Shown here piece after piece: positions 26,501-38,500 of a stretch of DNA of 64,000 nt. Both the position numbers and the translations under genes were made by a program. The stretch's first letter is position 1. Each line of letters starts with the position of its first letter. The stretch spans positions 7,757,001 through 7,821,000 of the forward strand of contig CM037463.1 in NCBI GenBank assembly GCA_021014325.1, written 5' to 3'. This DNA comes from Plazaster borealis (Eukaryota; Echinodermata; Asteroidea; Forcipulatida; Labidiasteridae). The notes under the pieces are model-generated. The model saw only the letters and a program-made list of their open reading frames with translations. It searched no databases and had not been told where the DNA came from.

Positions 26501-29500
26501 AAATTACTTGAAACCGCGGAAATTTTCACGAATCCTAAGAATATTTCAATATCACTACCATACGACACCCATTAGCCTTTTTGAGATATGGTGGACAGTA
26601 GGCCTATAGGAGTGTACAGTTTGTTTGGGTGTAAACGTTATCTCAAAATTACTAATTACCTTCTGCATCAGGTAAATTGATATTGTTGTTGGGGTTTTCT
26701 TCCGGGATGTAATTTTCCTAAACTCCGAACACAACATTTTTCTGCGCATTCTTGTTTCCTGAATGCCATCGTCCAGGCAACCATGGAGGTAACAGAGACA
26801 GCACGGGATCGAAAACGGGGCGAGTGTCAACTCTCAGCTGGAATCTGAAACTTCGTAATAACAATAGCCCAGGGCCGAGTGATCTCATCATTTCAGTCAC
26901 CGCCCCGGCCCACCAAAGTTCAGACGACATCTCGGGCACGGGTCTGTGGCGAGTGGGCCTTTACGCCAGCGAGGACAGCGACCCTCTCGGTCCGAAGGAA
27001 AGATACAACCGTCAAATATTGTCATACGAGCAGCAATCAGCGCCCTTTGGTCCGAACATCGACCTGGCGATGACTGCCATCAACACCCAATTCGATGTGA
27101 CAGGTCTGGGTTGTGGAGAGCTGAATTACATCTGTCTTGAGTTCACACAAGGGGACTCCCCTTTGCCTCAAGAAGATGTTGATGGAGTAACTAAGCGATT
27201 TGCCTCTTGCAAGCAATGGCCGTGGTGCCAAGGTAATTTTTTCACTACTTCTCATTTCCTAATTTACCATGAAATTTAAAATAACTAGCAAATACTAGGC
27301 ACTAATAAACCACTAAGAGACACTCTAGACCTTTGTATCTAGATCTTCAAATCAACAATTTAAACATTTTAAACATCCACCGACAACGAATTTGATTTTA
27401 TTTATCAACAGGCGGGAGTACCACAACTCACAATGAGGGAAGCACAAGCCATGGCGGCGGAGGTCATGGTAATCCCTCTCAAGAAGACGCGCTGTTTGCT
27501 GCCTTCAAAAATGTCCGGTGGGGCAGGCGTCCTGCACCGGACAGGCCCGGTGATAAGAACCTCGTAGTGGAGCTGACACCCCACCGCCTCAGCAGTCCAA
27601 TCTCTGGATTAAATTTGTGGAGGGTGGGCCTGTTTGGAAGTGACGTCTCAGACGGCTCCGGAACACGATTTGAAGAAATAGAGAACGTCTTATCACATAG
27701 CGATCTCAGAAAACCATTAGTACTGGGAGAGAATCTTGAGTTTACCATAAGAACGCCGAATGAAATCAGAGACATGGGTTGCAGGCACCATTATGAATGC
27801 ATCGAGTTTACCAAAATTCAGGATTCCAATCCACCCTTTAAACTTGCTCTTGGAAACGAGGACACCTTTGTTTCTTGCCAAAACATTTCATGTACAGGTG
27901 GGTAACTTGTTATCATTCAAACAAAAGTCTTAACTTTATTTGTCTAGCCAGAACAAAAAGCAATTCAATTTTGATCTACGTTAAGCTCAAAATAGAGAGA
28001 CAATTGTGTTTAAATCATAATGGTTCCTCATTAGACAATGTTTATGATACTTGAACATAAATACAGCAACCTACAAGGTTTTATCTAAGTTATAGACAGA
28101 CGAAGGAATTGCAAAGATACCGCAGCTTATACAAACACAGATTGTAAAGCTACACAGGCTGTAAAATATAAACCGTGTGAGCTTTCACTGCAGTAAGAAT
28201 GGGTTTGTTTCTCTAGTTAGTGAGAGAACTTTATACACGTCGGAACGCTCAAATCGATACAGTGTTGTCTGCTCAGCAACTTTGGGCATGCCACCGCTTT
28301 ATTTGCGAGCCTTAAACGCTCGTATCTATCGGCTCTCTAAATGCTTACATAGTTATATTAATAATTCTATCTCTACAGAGGCTGGAGGTCATGGTGGTGC
28401 TGGAGGTCATGGTGGTGCTGGAGGTCACGGTGGTGCTGGAAGGCATGAGACAGGAGGGCATGGTGGTGGTACCCCACCAAAACCTACTCATCAAGCACAA
28501 CCCGCAGGAGACACCGTGGTCCTCGATAATCTTCGTTGGAGCCGTCCTACTCCCTCAGCGGAAAACCCGTCCGAGTACAATTTTAGGGTACTGCTCACAG
28601 CACAACCTTACAGCAGCCCAATCGAGGGTTCCAACTTGTGGAAGTTGAAGAAGTTTGAAAGCGACCACGCAGATGGCTCTGGAATGAAGTTTCGCGAGGT
28701 CAACAATATCCTACACAGTGACAATCCGAACAAGCCAGTTATACCTGGACAGGTCATGGAATTTGAGATCAAGAGAATCAATTTGGCAGAAGCCGGTTGC
28801 GGGCATCCTTTTCTTTGCCTAGAATTTACCAAAAACGCGTACTCCTCAGTATCATTCAATCTTGATGTTGGTACCACAGACACTCTCGTTTCATGCAAGA
28901 AGCTTACATGTAACGGTATGTAAAATGTTTCTGTTTAACCATTAACTTATGTTAACTTGCAATTTAACCCTGAACAGGCGTAGAATATGCGGGTTTAATA
29001 AAGTATATTTTAAACCGTTAACCGAGACTGTCGATGTCGATTAATGAAGATCAATCAGTAACCAAGCTAAAGGAACAAAAGCTATAACTGTTATCTCAAA
29101 TACAATTAGCTCAGGACGGTCATTTGTCAACAATTCGATTATAAAGTTTATACGCTATTAGTCTTGTCCATCAAGTATGTTACCAATGAACCGTGCTCGC
29201 CAAAAAGCACAACCCAACAAACTTTTGCCATAACGGTATACACCAAACAAACTTACACACACACACACACACACGTGTGTAAACACCGGCAATCGTGGAC
29301 CCTCCTTTGTTCAACTCTTTGTGTTAGCAACCGTGGACCACAATGATTTCCTTTGTGATAGCAACCGTGGACCTATTATCCCTTTTGTTATAGGTCCACG
29401 GTTTGAATGTGGATACCTACCCACACACACACAGATTCTATTTTTTACATCCCTATGGAGACATCTTTTGTTCTTTCCTTTGTCCCTGTAGTTAAGAACC

Positions 29501-32500
29501 TCCCATAGACTTTGTACACAAAATTCCTTGTGGAGCACCCAAGTCTTTAGAATTCCCCTATGGAGACCTTTTGTTTTCCCTTTTCTGTTTTGTTCTCGGT
29601 CTCCATAAGGTAGTGAATATGAGGGCAACCTTACGGATCTGGTCTGTTGGGGTCCTGCTATTGTTGTTCTATTATTCCCTTGTGGGGTCCATGTTGAACA
29701 AAGAATTCCCTTGTGGGGTCCACTGCTCCATTGTGTAAAAGGACCCACAAGGGCACTCCCGTAAGCTCACACACATACTTCAATAAATGCAGGTTTTTTC
29801 CCCAAAGATCGTGGTAGTGATGGTGGTGGCGACACTTCTGTTCCTTATCGAAGGCCAAGTCAGGGCGGCGACGCCCCAGTGGCCCTCTCAAATCTTCGTT
29901 GGACCAATCCAACTACAAAAGTGGACGACCCATCTAAAATCACCTTCAGGGTAATGTTGACACCACAGTCTAACAGCGGCTCAATTGAGGGTTACAACAT
30001 GTGGAAGCTGACAATGTTTGGAAGTAGCGAACCAGATGGATCTGGGATGAGGTTTCGCGAGATCAACAACATCCTCCACAGTGGCAACCTGAACAAGCCT
30101 GTTGTACCTGGACAGAACCTGGAGTTTGAGATCGATAGAACCTTTGATTTGGCCGACGCCGCTTGCGCACATCAGTATCTTTGTTTGGAGTTTGCAAAGA
30201 ACAGCTATTCACACGTATCGTTTAACCTTAATCTTGGTGAAACGGACAGTCTCGTTTCATGCAAGAGGCTAACGTGCGCTGGTTAGTATTATTGTAATTT
30301 TTTCATTTCATTTAACACGCTTTTGTTCTTGTCCATCATACGTTTTATCGAGGTGCTACGCTCTCTCTATCTGTATTATCCATGCATTGTACCATGCTCC
30401 CCCTTTCCATTTTTCTCACCCTCTCCCCTTCCCCTCTCTCTGTCTCTCTTTAGCTAGTAGAATTGTTTAAACTACTGCCATGGACATTATGCCAAGAGTG
30501 AATTTAACCGCCACCTTAACAATGAATCATAGTGTTTAATGGACCTCCCTGTATCCAAGAAAATTAATTGTTTCTTCTTATTCTTAAAGGTGGTGGAGGT
30601 CAGGGTGGTGGCAACCCTCCTGATACTGGTAGCCATGGTGGCAACCCCCAAAGAGGAGGTGCTGTGGTCCTCTCTAGCCTCCGTTGGACCAGTCCAACTA
30701 CCTCAGCGGAAAACCCATCTGTAGTGACTTTTAGGGTAATGCTGACCCCAGGAACTCACAGCAGCTCAGTTGAGGGTTACAACATGTGGAAGCTGACAAT
30801 GTTCGGGAGTGACAGGGCAGATGGATCTCGGACGAGGTTTCGTGTAATTGGCAATGTTCTTACTGGTGGCAACTTGAACAAACCAGTAATACCTGGACAG
30901 AACTTGGAGTTTAGTGTCGCAAGGACCTTTGATTTGGCAGGAGCTGGATGTGCACATGATTTCCTTTGTATAGAGTTCTCTAAAAACAGTTACTCCTCAG
31001 TGCCATTCAGTATTAATCTTGGTGACACAGGCCCCCTCATTTCATGTAAGAGGCTTACATGTGATGGTAAGTATACAATATTTTAAGCCACGGAATTGTT
31101 CGATGAAAAAAGAACCATGAGCTTTTTGGCAATACAGAATAATTTTTTGTTTATGATCATCTGCTACTCACGAAAGCATTTTGACTCGGTGTTTTCTCTA
31201 TGCAGATAGTGGAAGCCAAACCCCTACTAACGCAGGTCACGGTGGTGGCAACCCACCCGAGACGCCAGATGGGGTAATGGTGATCTTTTCTAAACTCAAT
31301 TGGGGTCGCCTCCCAAGCAGGCCAGACAGGCCTGGTGACGTCAACCTAAATGTAACGCTGACACCAAATCCCCATAGTAAGGCTCTCTCAGGTAGTAGAC
31401 TTTGGAGTGTTGGCCTATTTGGAAGTGATGCAGCTGACGGAACAGGGACACGGTATCAGGAGCAACCTAATGTCCTGTCGAAAAGTGATCAAAACAATGC
31501 TTTAATACCAACACAGAGGCTTGAGTTTGACATATCAACACCATTTGACTTTAGCAATATTGGTTGTGTCCACCCTTATTTCTGCATAGAGTTTGAAAAA
31601 AATAGATACTCCTCGCCCTCCTTTATTCTTCGACTTGGTAGCAAGGATAGCCTCATTAAGTGTCAACGCGTTTCCTGTAATCGTGAGTATTTGTTTAAAG
31701 TTATTACACTAGGCAGTCAGCCAAGTCTTTGATAAAAGAACAAGTCGTAACTTAAAGGGTCTATATACGTTTGGTAATTACTCATAAAATTAATGGCAAT
31801 AGCAACTTACTTGGTAAGATGTATCAGCAGCTTCTGATAGTATAAAACATTTTGAGAAACATTTCACTTTGAAGTTTTGGGAAAAAGATATCCGTTTTTA
31901 TCAAAACAAATTTGAATCTGAGAAGCGTTTCTGTCAGAAACGTTCCTCAGATTGTGTAATCATTGCAGATTATTCTTCCTGCGTGGACATAACCGCTCCA
32001 GATTTTCGGCAATTATCTCAATTATCTGGGCTTCAGCAAGACGTCTTTAATTTTTGCAAGTGAATTCGAACCTATAGTTTCAGCTGATTCTGTTGCATGG
32101 ACGTATCAAATCTCGAAGGAATCAAGTTGCACCATGTAGCCTTTGATCTTAAAAGCTTTTACCACAATATCCGTATGAGGAACAGTAGACCACTGATTAT
32201 TTTATAGTGATAACTTGCCTTTTGCCTTGTTTTTTGTTTTAAAGGTTATCAATATCAGCTCCAGCATAATGATATTCCATATTATGATTTGTTTAATAGT
32301 ATCCATAGCAACACTGTAGTCCATTTAATGTAGGATGTATAGATTCATATTCTCATTTCCATGGCCACTGCTTCAGGCCTCTCTCACTGCCACTGGTGTA
32401 ACTAGAATAAGGGCAGAAAGGGAAGGGGCGGAAGCCTCCACACACAACCCTTGTCCCCCCTCTTGCGCCCAGTAAGATCGAGAAAAAAATGCAAAATTGA

Positions 32501-35500
32501 ATGGTTCGATACATTAAATAGCCACCCATATTATGTCTTTGCCCCTGCTCGCCCTTAATGAAAATGTCTGGTTACGCCACTCTTTATTGTTAGGTTCTAC
32601 TATTATCTATTATCAGACCATAATGTCCTGGTTTTTCATTGCGAACCTTTACAGCAAACACAGGTCAAACTCCTGGAGGTCATACAGGCCATTCAGGGGG
32701 GTGTTTCATAAAGCTTTACAATTAATCTTATCTCCAAATAATCAATCTTATCTACAAACGATCAATCTTAAACTACTCAAATTTACAATTAATCTTATCT
32801 CCGTTTCATAAAGCAAGTTAAGCTTGATATCAACCTTAACTTACTCTTCAATCAATCTTAGTCTTACACTTGATCCAAATCAGTTGTAGAGACAAATTAA
32901 TCAATCTTAAGTCTGAAATGTGGTTTTCGCGAAAAATTAAAAAATTTCAGTTTATTTTTTGATTCAATAAGCATGCCTCTCCAAAAGCTTTTATTAGAGA
33001 ACTGTCGCACTGTACGTGTGAAGAGCATATGTAGGGATACAGAGAACCCTCTGGATCATTGAATGAGGTTTAACATTTACAATAAATACATACTAAGGGT
33101 TCTTTTTCGTCAATGACAAAACAAAATTATATTTTAAATTTATAAACTTTGATTAATTTTTTTATTTTGTCGAAAGGATTTATTCAAGCAGGTCACGGCA
33201 GAAATTGCAGTGCCACTTCCCTTTTTTGTTCAAAATCTTTTTTCAACTTCACAAAGTTTCATATTCTTTTTCCATGGAATTGTTTACCAGTGAAGCCAAG
33301 GGGAAAATGTTCATTCAAGTGTCCCAAGACCTGCTAAGCCAGCCCAACAAGCGAAACTTAATGGACTGAAATATTGGCATTAACCAATTAGGAGATTTAT
33401 GGACGTTTTCCGGAACAGCAACTATATAGTTTGAGTTTAATTAATATATTAAATAATTTCTGCATTTATGAAATTTTCAGACAACATTGTAAGACAATAA
33501 TTACAAACATTACTGATGCATTGAATGTCAAATCGGAACAGGTGACAGCAAAATTTGGACATTAAAAGCAGTTGCAGAATTTAACCAAAATAGTAAAAAC
33601 TGCCTTTAAAACATAAACATTCAACTCATGACAAATTATTTACTGAAGTCCAATTTTTATTTTATTTTATGAGGACAAATTAAACTATAAAAACATTGAC
33701 AAGTTTGCTTTAACATTATCATATATCTTCAATACATCATATCATTATATCAAGTTAATTCAATTTAATCGGCAAGAGTTTAAATTCACAAATAGTTAGA
33801 TATGAGATTAGTTAAATAAAGAAAATAGGTCAATTTAAGTCACAGCCATTTTGTTTTCTTTGTTCAACCCACAATTAAATTAAAATATACCCAGTAAGTT
33901 TACCTTGTGGTCTATTACTTGAAATAAAGTAAGCATACAATTTGTAACAATTCAGCCTCAACAATAAATTAAGTGCATTTTAAAAAATTGATAAAATAAA
34001 TTAAATATTTAATTTTTTCGTCATACTGATTGGCACTTACCTCACATATCATGTACGGTTTTGAAATTTGATATAATCAAGAGAACTTGATTCAAGAACA
34101 ATTTTTTAACAATGTAAATAAATGTTTTTGGTGGGGAACACCATATGGGCAAAAAAGTTAGAATTTTAATCTTTAAAAAAATACACAAGAAAGATGAACA
34201 CGTAAAAATAACCTCAAGGTACTGAAAACACAAGTGCATAAAATTTGTTGAAATAAAATTTGTTGATATAAACAAATTTCCAAAACATTGCATTGAAAAT
34301 GACTGAAGATGTTAAAGACTGGAGGCAAATTAAAATGCCTCTCTGGACAACTGGGCCTTCCCTCAAGAAGTCCATTTTAATGTATTCAATCCTCAATAGC
34401 TCTTTTTCCACTTCCAAATGTCTGATGTTTGCTGCCCTTAGACTTGGTCATCACTGTTCTAAGAGCATGTTATTGTTGTTGCTGCATGCTGTTGACATTG
34501 TTGTTGCTGTTATTGAGATTGCCGCTGCTTTTGATGACATTGCTACTGCTGCTGCTTATCAAGTTACAGGTTGTCTCATCCACCTGTGATTCTGAATCCT
34601 GTAATTTTGATTCCTGCAAGTATAAAAAAATGCTGAAATATGATTAAATTCATATTTACTGAGTGCTGAGTGATTCAGCTAGACCTTTCAAAGATTTGTT
34701 CTTTGGTTCTAAGGCTACACTTACATAAACAATATTTTGTTAACTAACTTACCCAACTGTACCTCAAGTGATAAATGATTGGTCTCTGCGTCCTGCCCAT
34801 CAATCCCATATTTTGAATGTGGGTGCCAAGGTATTCTGAACACTTGCTCAAGTGTTGGATTTGTCGGAGGTACTGGTCCACCACCTGAAACAATTTAGGA
34901 AAATTATAATCATGTCATTTATTTCTTAAAAACAAAAAAACATTAAGTTGACTGGTTGGATTATAGCTTAAAACAGGGAAATCATTTCACAAGTTTTTAA
35001 CAAAAATGAACATAGATCCAGTCATGCTATTGTGTACACTTTGTACACGTTATGGGGTTGATAATCAAGCTTAAAAAGTGAGCAGCTATGTGTGGCTTTT
35101 TGTTATTAATATTTTTTATTACAAGGATAACATTTCTTTTTTTACCAAGTTTAAATTTAGAATGACTCAATTTAATGTTTACCTTTTTTAGCAGTGTTTC
35201 GCTTTCCCAAATAGCTTGTGAGAAGTGCTTTCAAAAAATCTGCCAGTACCTGCAGCTCAGTAGCAGCTGAAAGTTGTACTTCTAGACCTGTTGCCTTTGT
35301 CAAAAAATAAAAGAAGTGAAAAGTTAAGGAAATTTTTAAAAACAATTTTTTTTTAAAATGCAGTAAAAATTGTCATTGGTTTTAATAAAATATTGACTGC
35401 CAAACATGTATAGTAAAATGGTGAAAATCAGACAATTAAGATAATTATAAAAACATTGTAAAATTTGAATGAAGATGTGTATTTACTATTGCCTACAGTT

Positions 35501-38500
35501 AACAGAATTAAAAATTAAGGCCTCAACAAGACCCCCCCCCCCAACCCACACACAAGAAAATCAACACCCCATTCCCAACGAAGAAACAAAAACAAAAAAC
35601 AAAAAACACACACAACACTAACAAAACATTGATCTATAAAAAAAACTTTAGTGACTCAACTAAAATTAATGTACCATCCGGAACTAAGGAAATGCTGGGG
35701 TGCTCTGCCAATGCCGAGTTTGCAATAAAAATATTTCCCCGAATACAAATTATTTCAATTAAAAAATATATATATTTAATAAAATATTATTATGATTTTG
35801 GTTAAAACATCTTTAAAACCAAAGGGATTTGATGTTGAAAATAATCTTTAGATTTTTCTAGTCACAATTGGCAGTGTACCTTGAATTTTATATTTTACTT
35901 TGGTGAATATACTTTTGGCCTTTTTTGTTTCATTGAATTGAACTGCATGTGTATGCCAAATTATCAATGACTGATGCTCTATTTCTTCACAAAGAAAGCA
36001 GTTTCATGTACGAAATTTTCACATTTTGTGTAGTGTATTAGTTACTCCTTACATTAGTGAAGTATCTCTTTTTTATTTGAAGGAAATTGGATATAGCAGA
36101 AGAAACAAAATTGGTTACAAAAACGCTAACCACTGCCCCCGTTCATGCACCGTGACAGCACCACTATTTTGATGGGGAAATGGACGCAGTTGCACCGTTG
36201 CTGTCACTCCATGATTCACGCTATGACCATAACTGTGTCTAGTGACCAGAAAATTGCCACTTTATTTACACTAAATGAAAGTCATGACATCTTCAATTAC
36301 TGTACTGTCTAACCAAGAAAGAAAACACTCTTTTCCCACACAAAAATCAACAACAAAACGTATAAAGTCTACTCACCACTCACGCTGAAAAACAAGATGG
36401 CCGACTTGAGAAAAGTTTTGACAGCTAAAAGTTGCTCTCTGTGTCAAAGGTCGCGCTTTAGCCTCTGTCAATAATATTGAAGTCTTAAGATATTAATCTT
36501 ATCTTAAACTCGATCGATCTTACGCTAAGATTGATTTTATGAAACAGAATTTAACAATTAATTGTAGACTAAGATTGATTCAGACTTAAGATTAATAGTT
36601 AAGATTAATTGTTTGATGTTCTTTATGAAACACCCCCAGGAGGGATAGATCCAAGCCTACCAACAGCAAGGTTCTATAACATCAGTTGGATCCCCACACC
36701 TGGAGAAGTCCGTGCTGGACGCATAACAGACCTTAACATCCATGCGACATTGTTCCCACATCCCGACACTGATTCCATTGCTGGGAAACGACTGTGGAGA
36801 ATAGGGCTGTATGGAAACATGTATAAAGATGGAACGGCAACCGAGAGGCTCCACTATGATGAACAGATCCTGACACCAAAGCAGGCGAAGACACCCCTGC
36901 GCCGAAATGCACCTCTTGTGTTTGACGTGGACACTCGGTTCCCATTAGATGGCTTTGGTTGTGACCTTCACAGATACCTGTGCATAGAGTTTGCTCAGCA
37001 CAGCTATCCTGATCCAGAATTCAGTTTCCCAATTGAAAATGGAGCACATGTAAGCTGTCGGCCATATTTCTGTCAAGGTAATTGAAATGTGTTTACCAGA
37101 AACAATGCCGTCTAAAAAAACGCATTTTTAACTTGATGTTAATGTTGGCTATGAACTGTTTAGCTAGTAAAGAAAGCTGGCCTAGGGGAAATTTTTATAA
37201 GGCTGTTCACTAGTTACTGTGCTCACTGTAGCAGACAATGTGCACAGAAAGCAATAGTGTAGTTCACTAGATTTGACGGCAATTTTACTACAAAAAGAAC
37301 CGCCAGCATGTTAGCGTGACTATTGCTTTGCTCACGGTAAGCAGTGGTTATGAAATAGAAACTTTGTTTCCGCAAGAACAAAACGTCTGATTATAGGTAA
37401 TACGAAAATGGCCCCAGATGGTAACAAAAACACTCTTGCCAATCTAAAAATTCTTTATAATAAATAAATTATTCATTTATGTACATCACTTAAACTATAT
37501 TCAACACAAGCTCAGAGAGTGTGCATTAAGCATCTGATCTAGAACTATCGGGGCAAGCCCCTTCTCTTTCACATTTCGTGTCCTGGATGGTTTACAAGCA
37601 AAACACAATATACAGGACCTGCAGTATTACATCCCGTCCGAAAGAGGCAGGCTTGATGTTCCAGACAGACCATCAATCATGACAATACATGGAATGGTAT
37701 CCCATCCAATTACTTAATAGTCACCTTCAACGTTGCTTAACTCGACAGTTTTTTTTCTAGCTCTCCTGTTGAGATAACTGTCCACACGAGTTTTAATGAC
37801 AACTAGTTTGAGCATTATTAGATTCATGAAAGGTGGTTGGAAGTGACTCATGGTACCAACTGTTGGTACCATAAGTTTGAAACTCTTGAAGGGGAGTTGT
37901 ACTGATGGAGTATAAATGACCTAAATGACCACTAAATTTTTGAAATGTATTCATATTTTGGACACTACTAAACAGGTACAGAGTGTTATGTAAAAAGTAC
38001 CACATTTCTCCTCATTCCATCTCAGGTCAACCCAACCCCGAGCCCCAGCCTGAGCCAGTTTCAAACCAAAACGTTGCAAGAGTAAGCGATTTCACTTGGA
38101 GAACTGGTAACACAAATGTCAATCCTAATGGCTTGACAGACCTCAGGTTATTCATTAATGTTATACCGAGCGCAGATACTGACACTATCAGTGGACAGAA
38201 CTTGTGGCGTGTTGGCGTCTACGGCAGTAGTGTCGAACATGGAGTGGAGGCTTACCAGGATCGATACGATTACAATCCACAGGTATTACAAATATTCTCC
38301 ATTTCATATTTCAGAGAATTTATTTTCCTAATGCAATCAAAATATATTAGCCACAAAATTTACAACATAGCTAGTTCACTCAATAAACCCAAAAGCTGTC
38401 AACAGTGAACATCCGATTACCTAAGAAATATTCTTACTGTATACCATTGTGACAGTCAGCTCCACAAACTAACTGATGCAAACACTCTCACCATACCCAT

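Noticed and set aside
28177..28378. Extension of the repeat-6 exon upstream to an ATG-initiated frame
   Set aside because: A strong acceptor at 28378 gives the conserved phase 1 and directly starts the Gly/His linker; the upstream part has no similarity to other linkers.
32698..32720. Use of GTGTTT at the transposon's left end as a splice donor, removing the element precisely
   Set aside because: GT at 32701-32702 leaves the exon in phase 2, whereas the acceptor at 36640 requires phase 1, so the frame would break.
34293..34647. Leu-rich and Ala/Val-rich plus-strand frames inside the transposon
   Set aside because: They come from a CTG/TTG-rich stretch that is the antisense of the last segment of the minus-strand frame; no plus-strand splice context.
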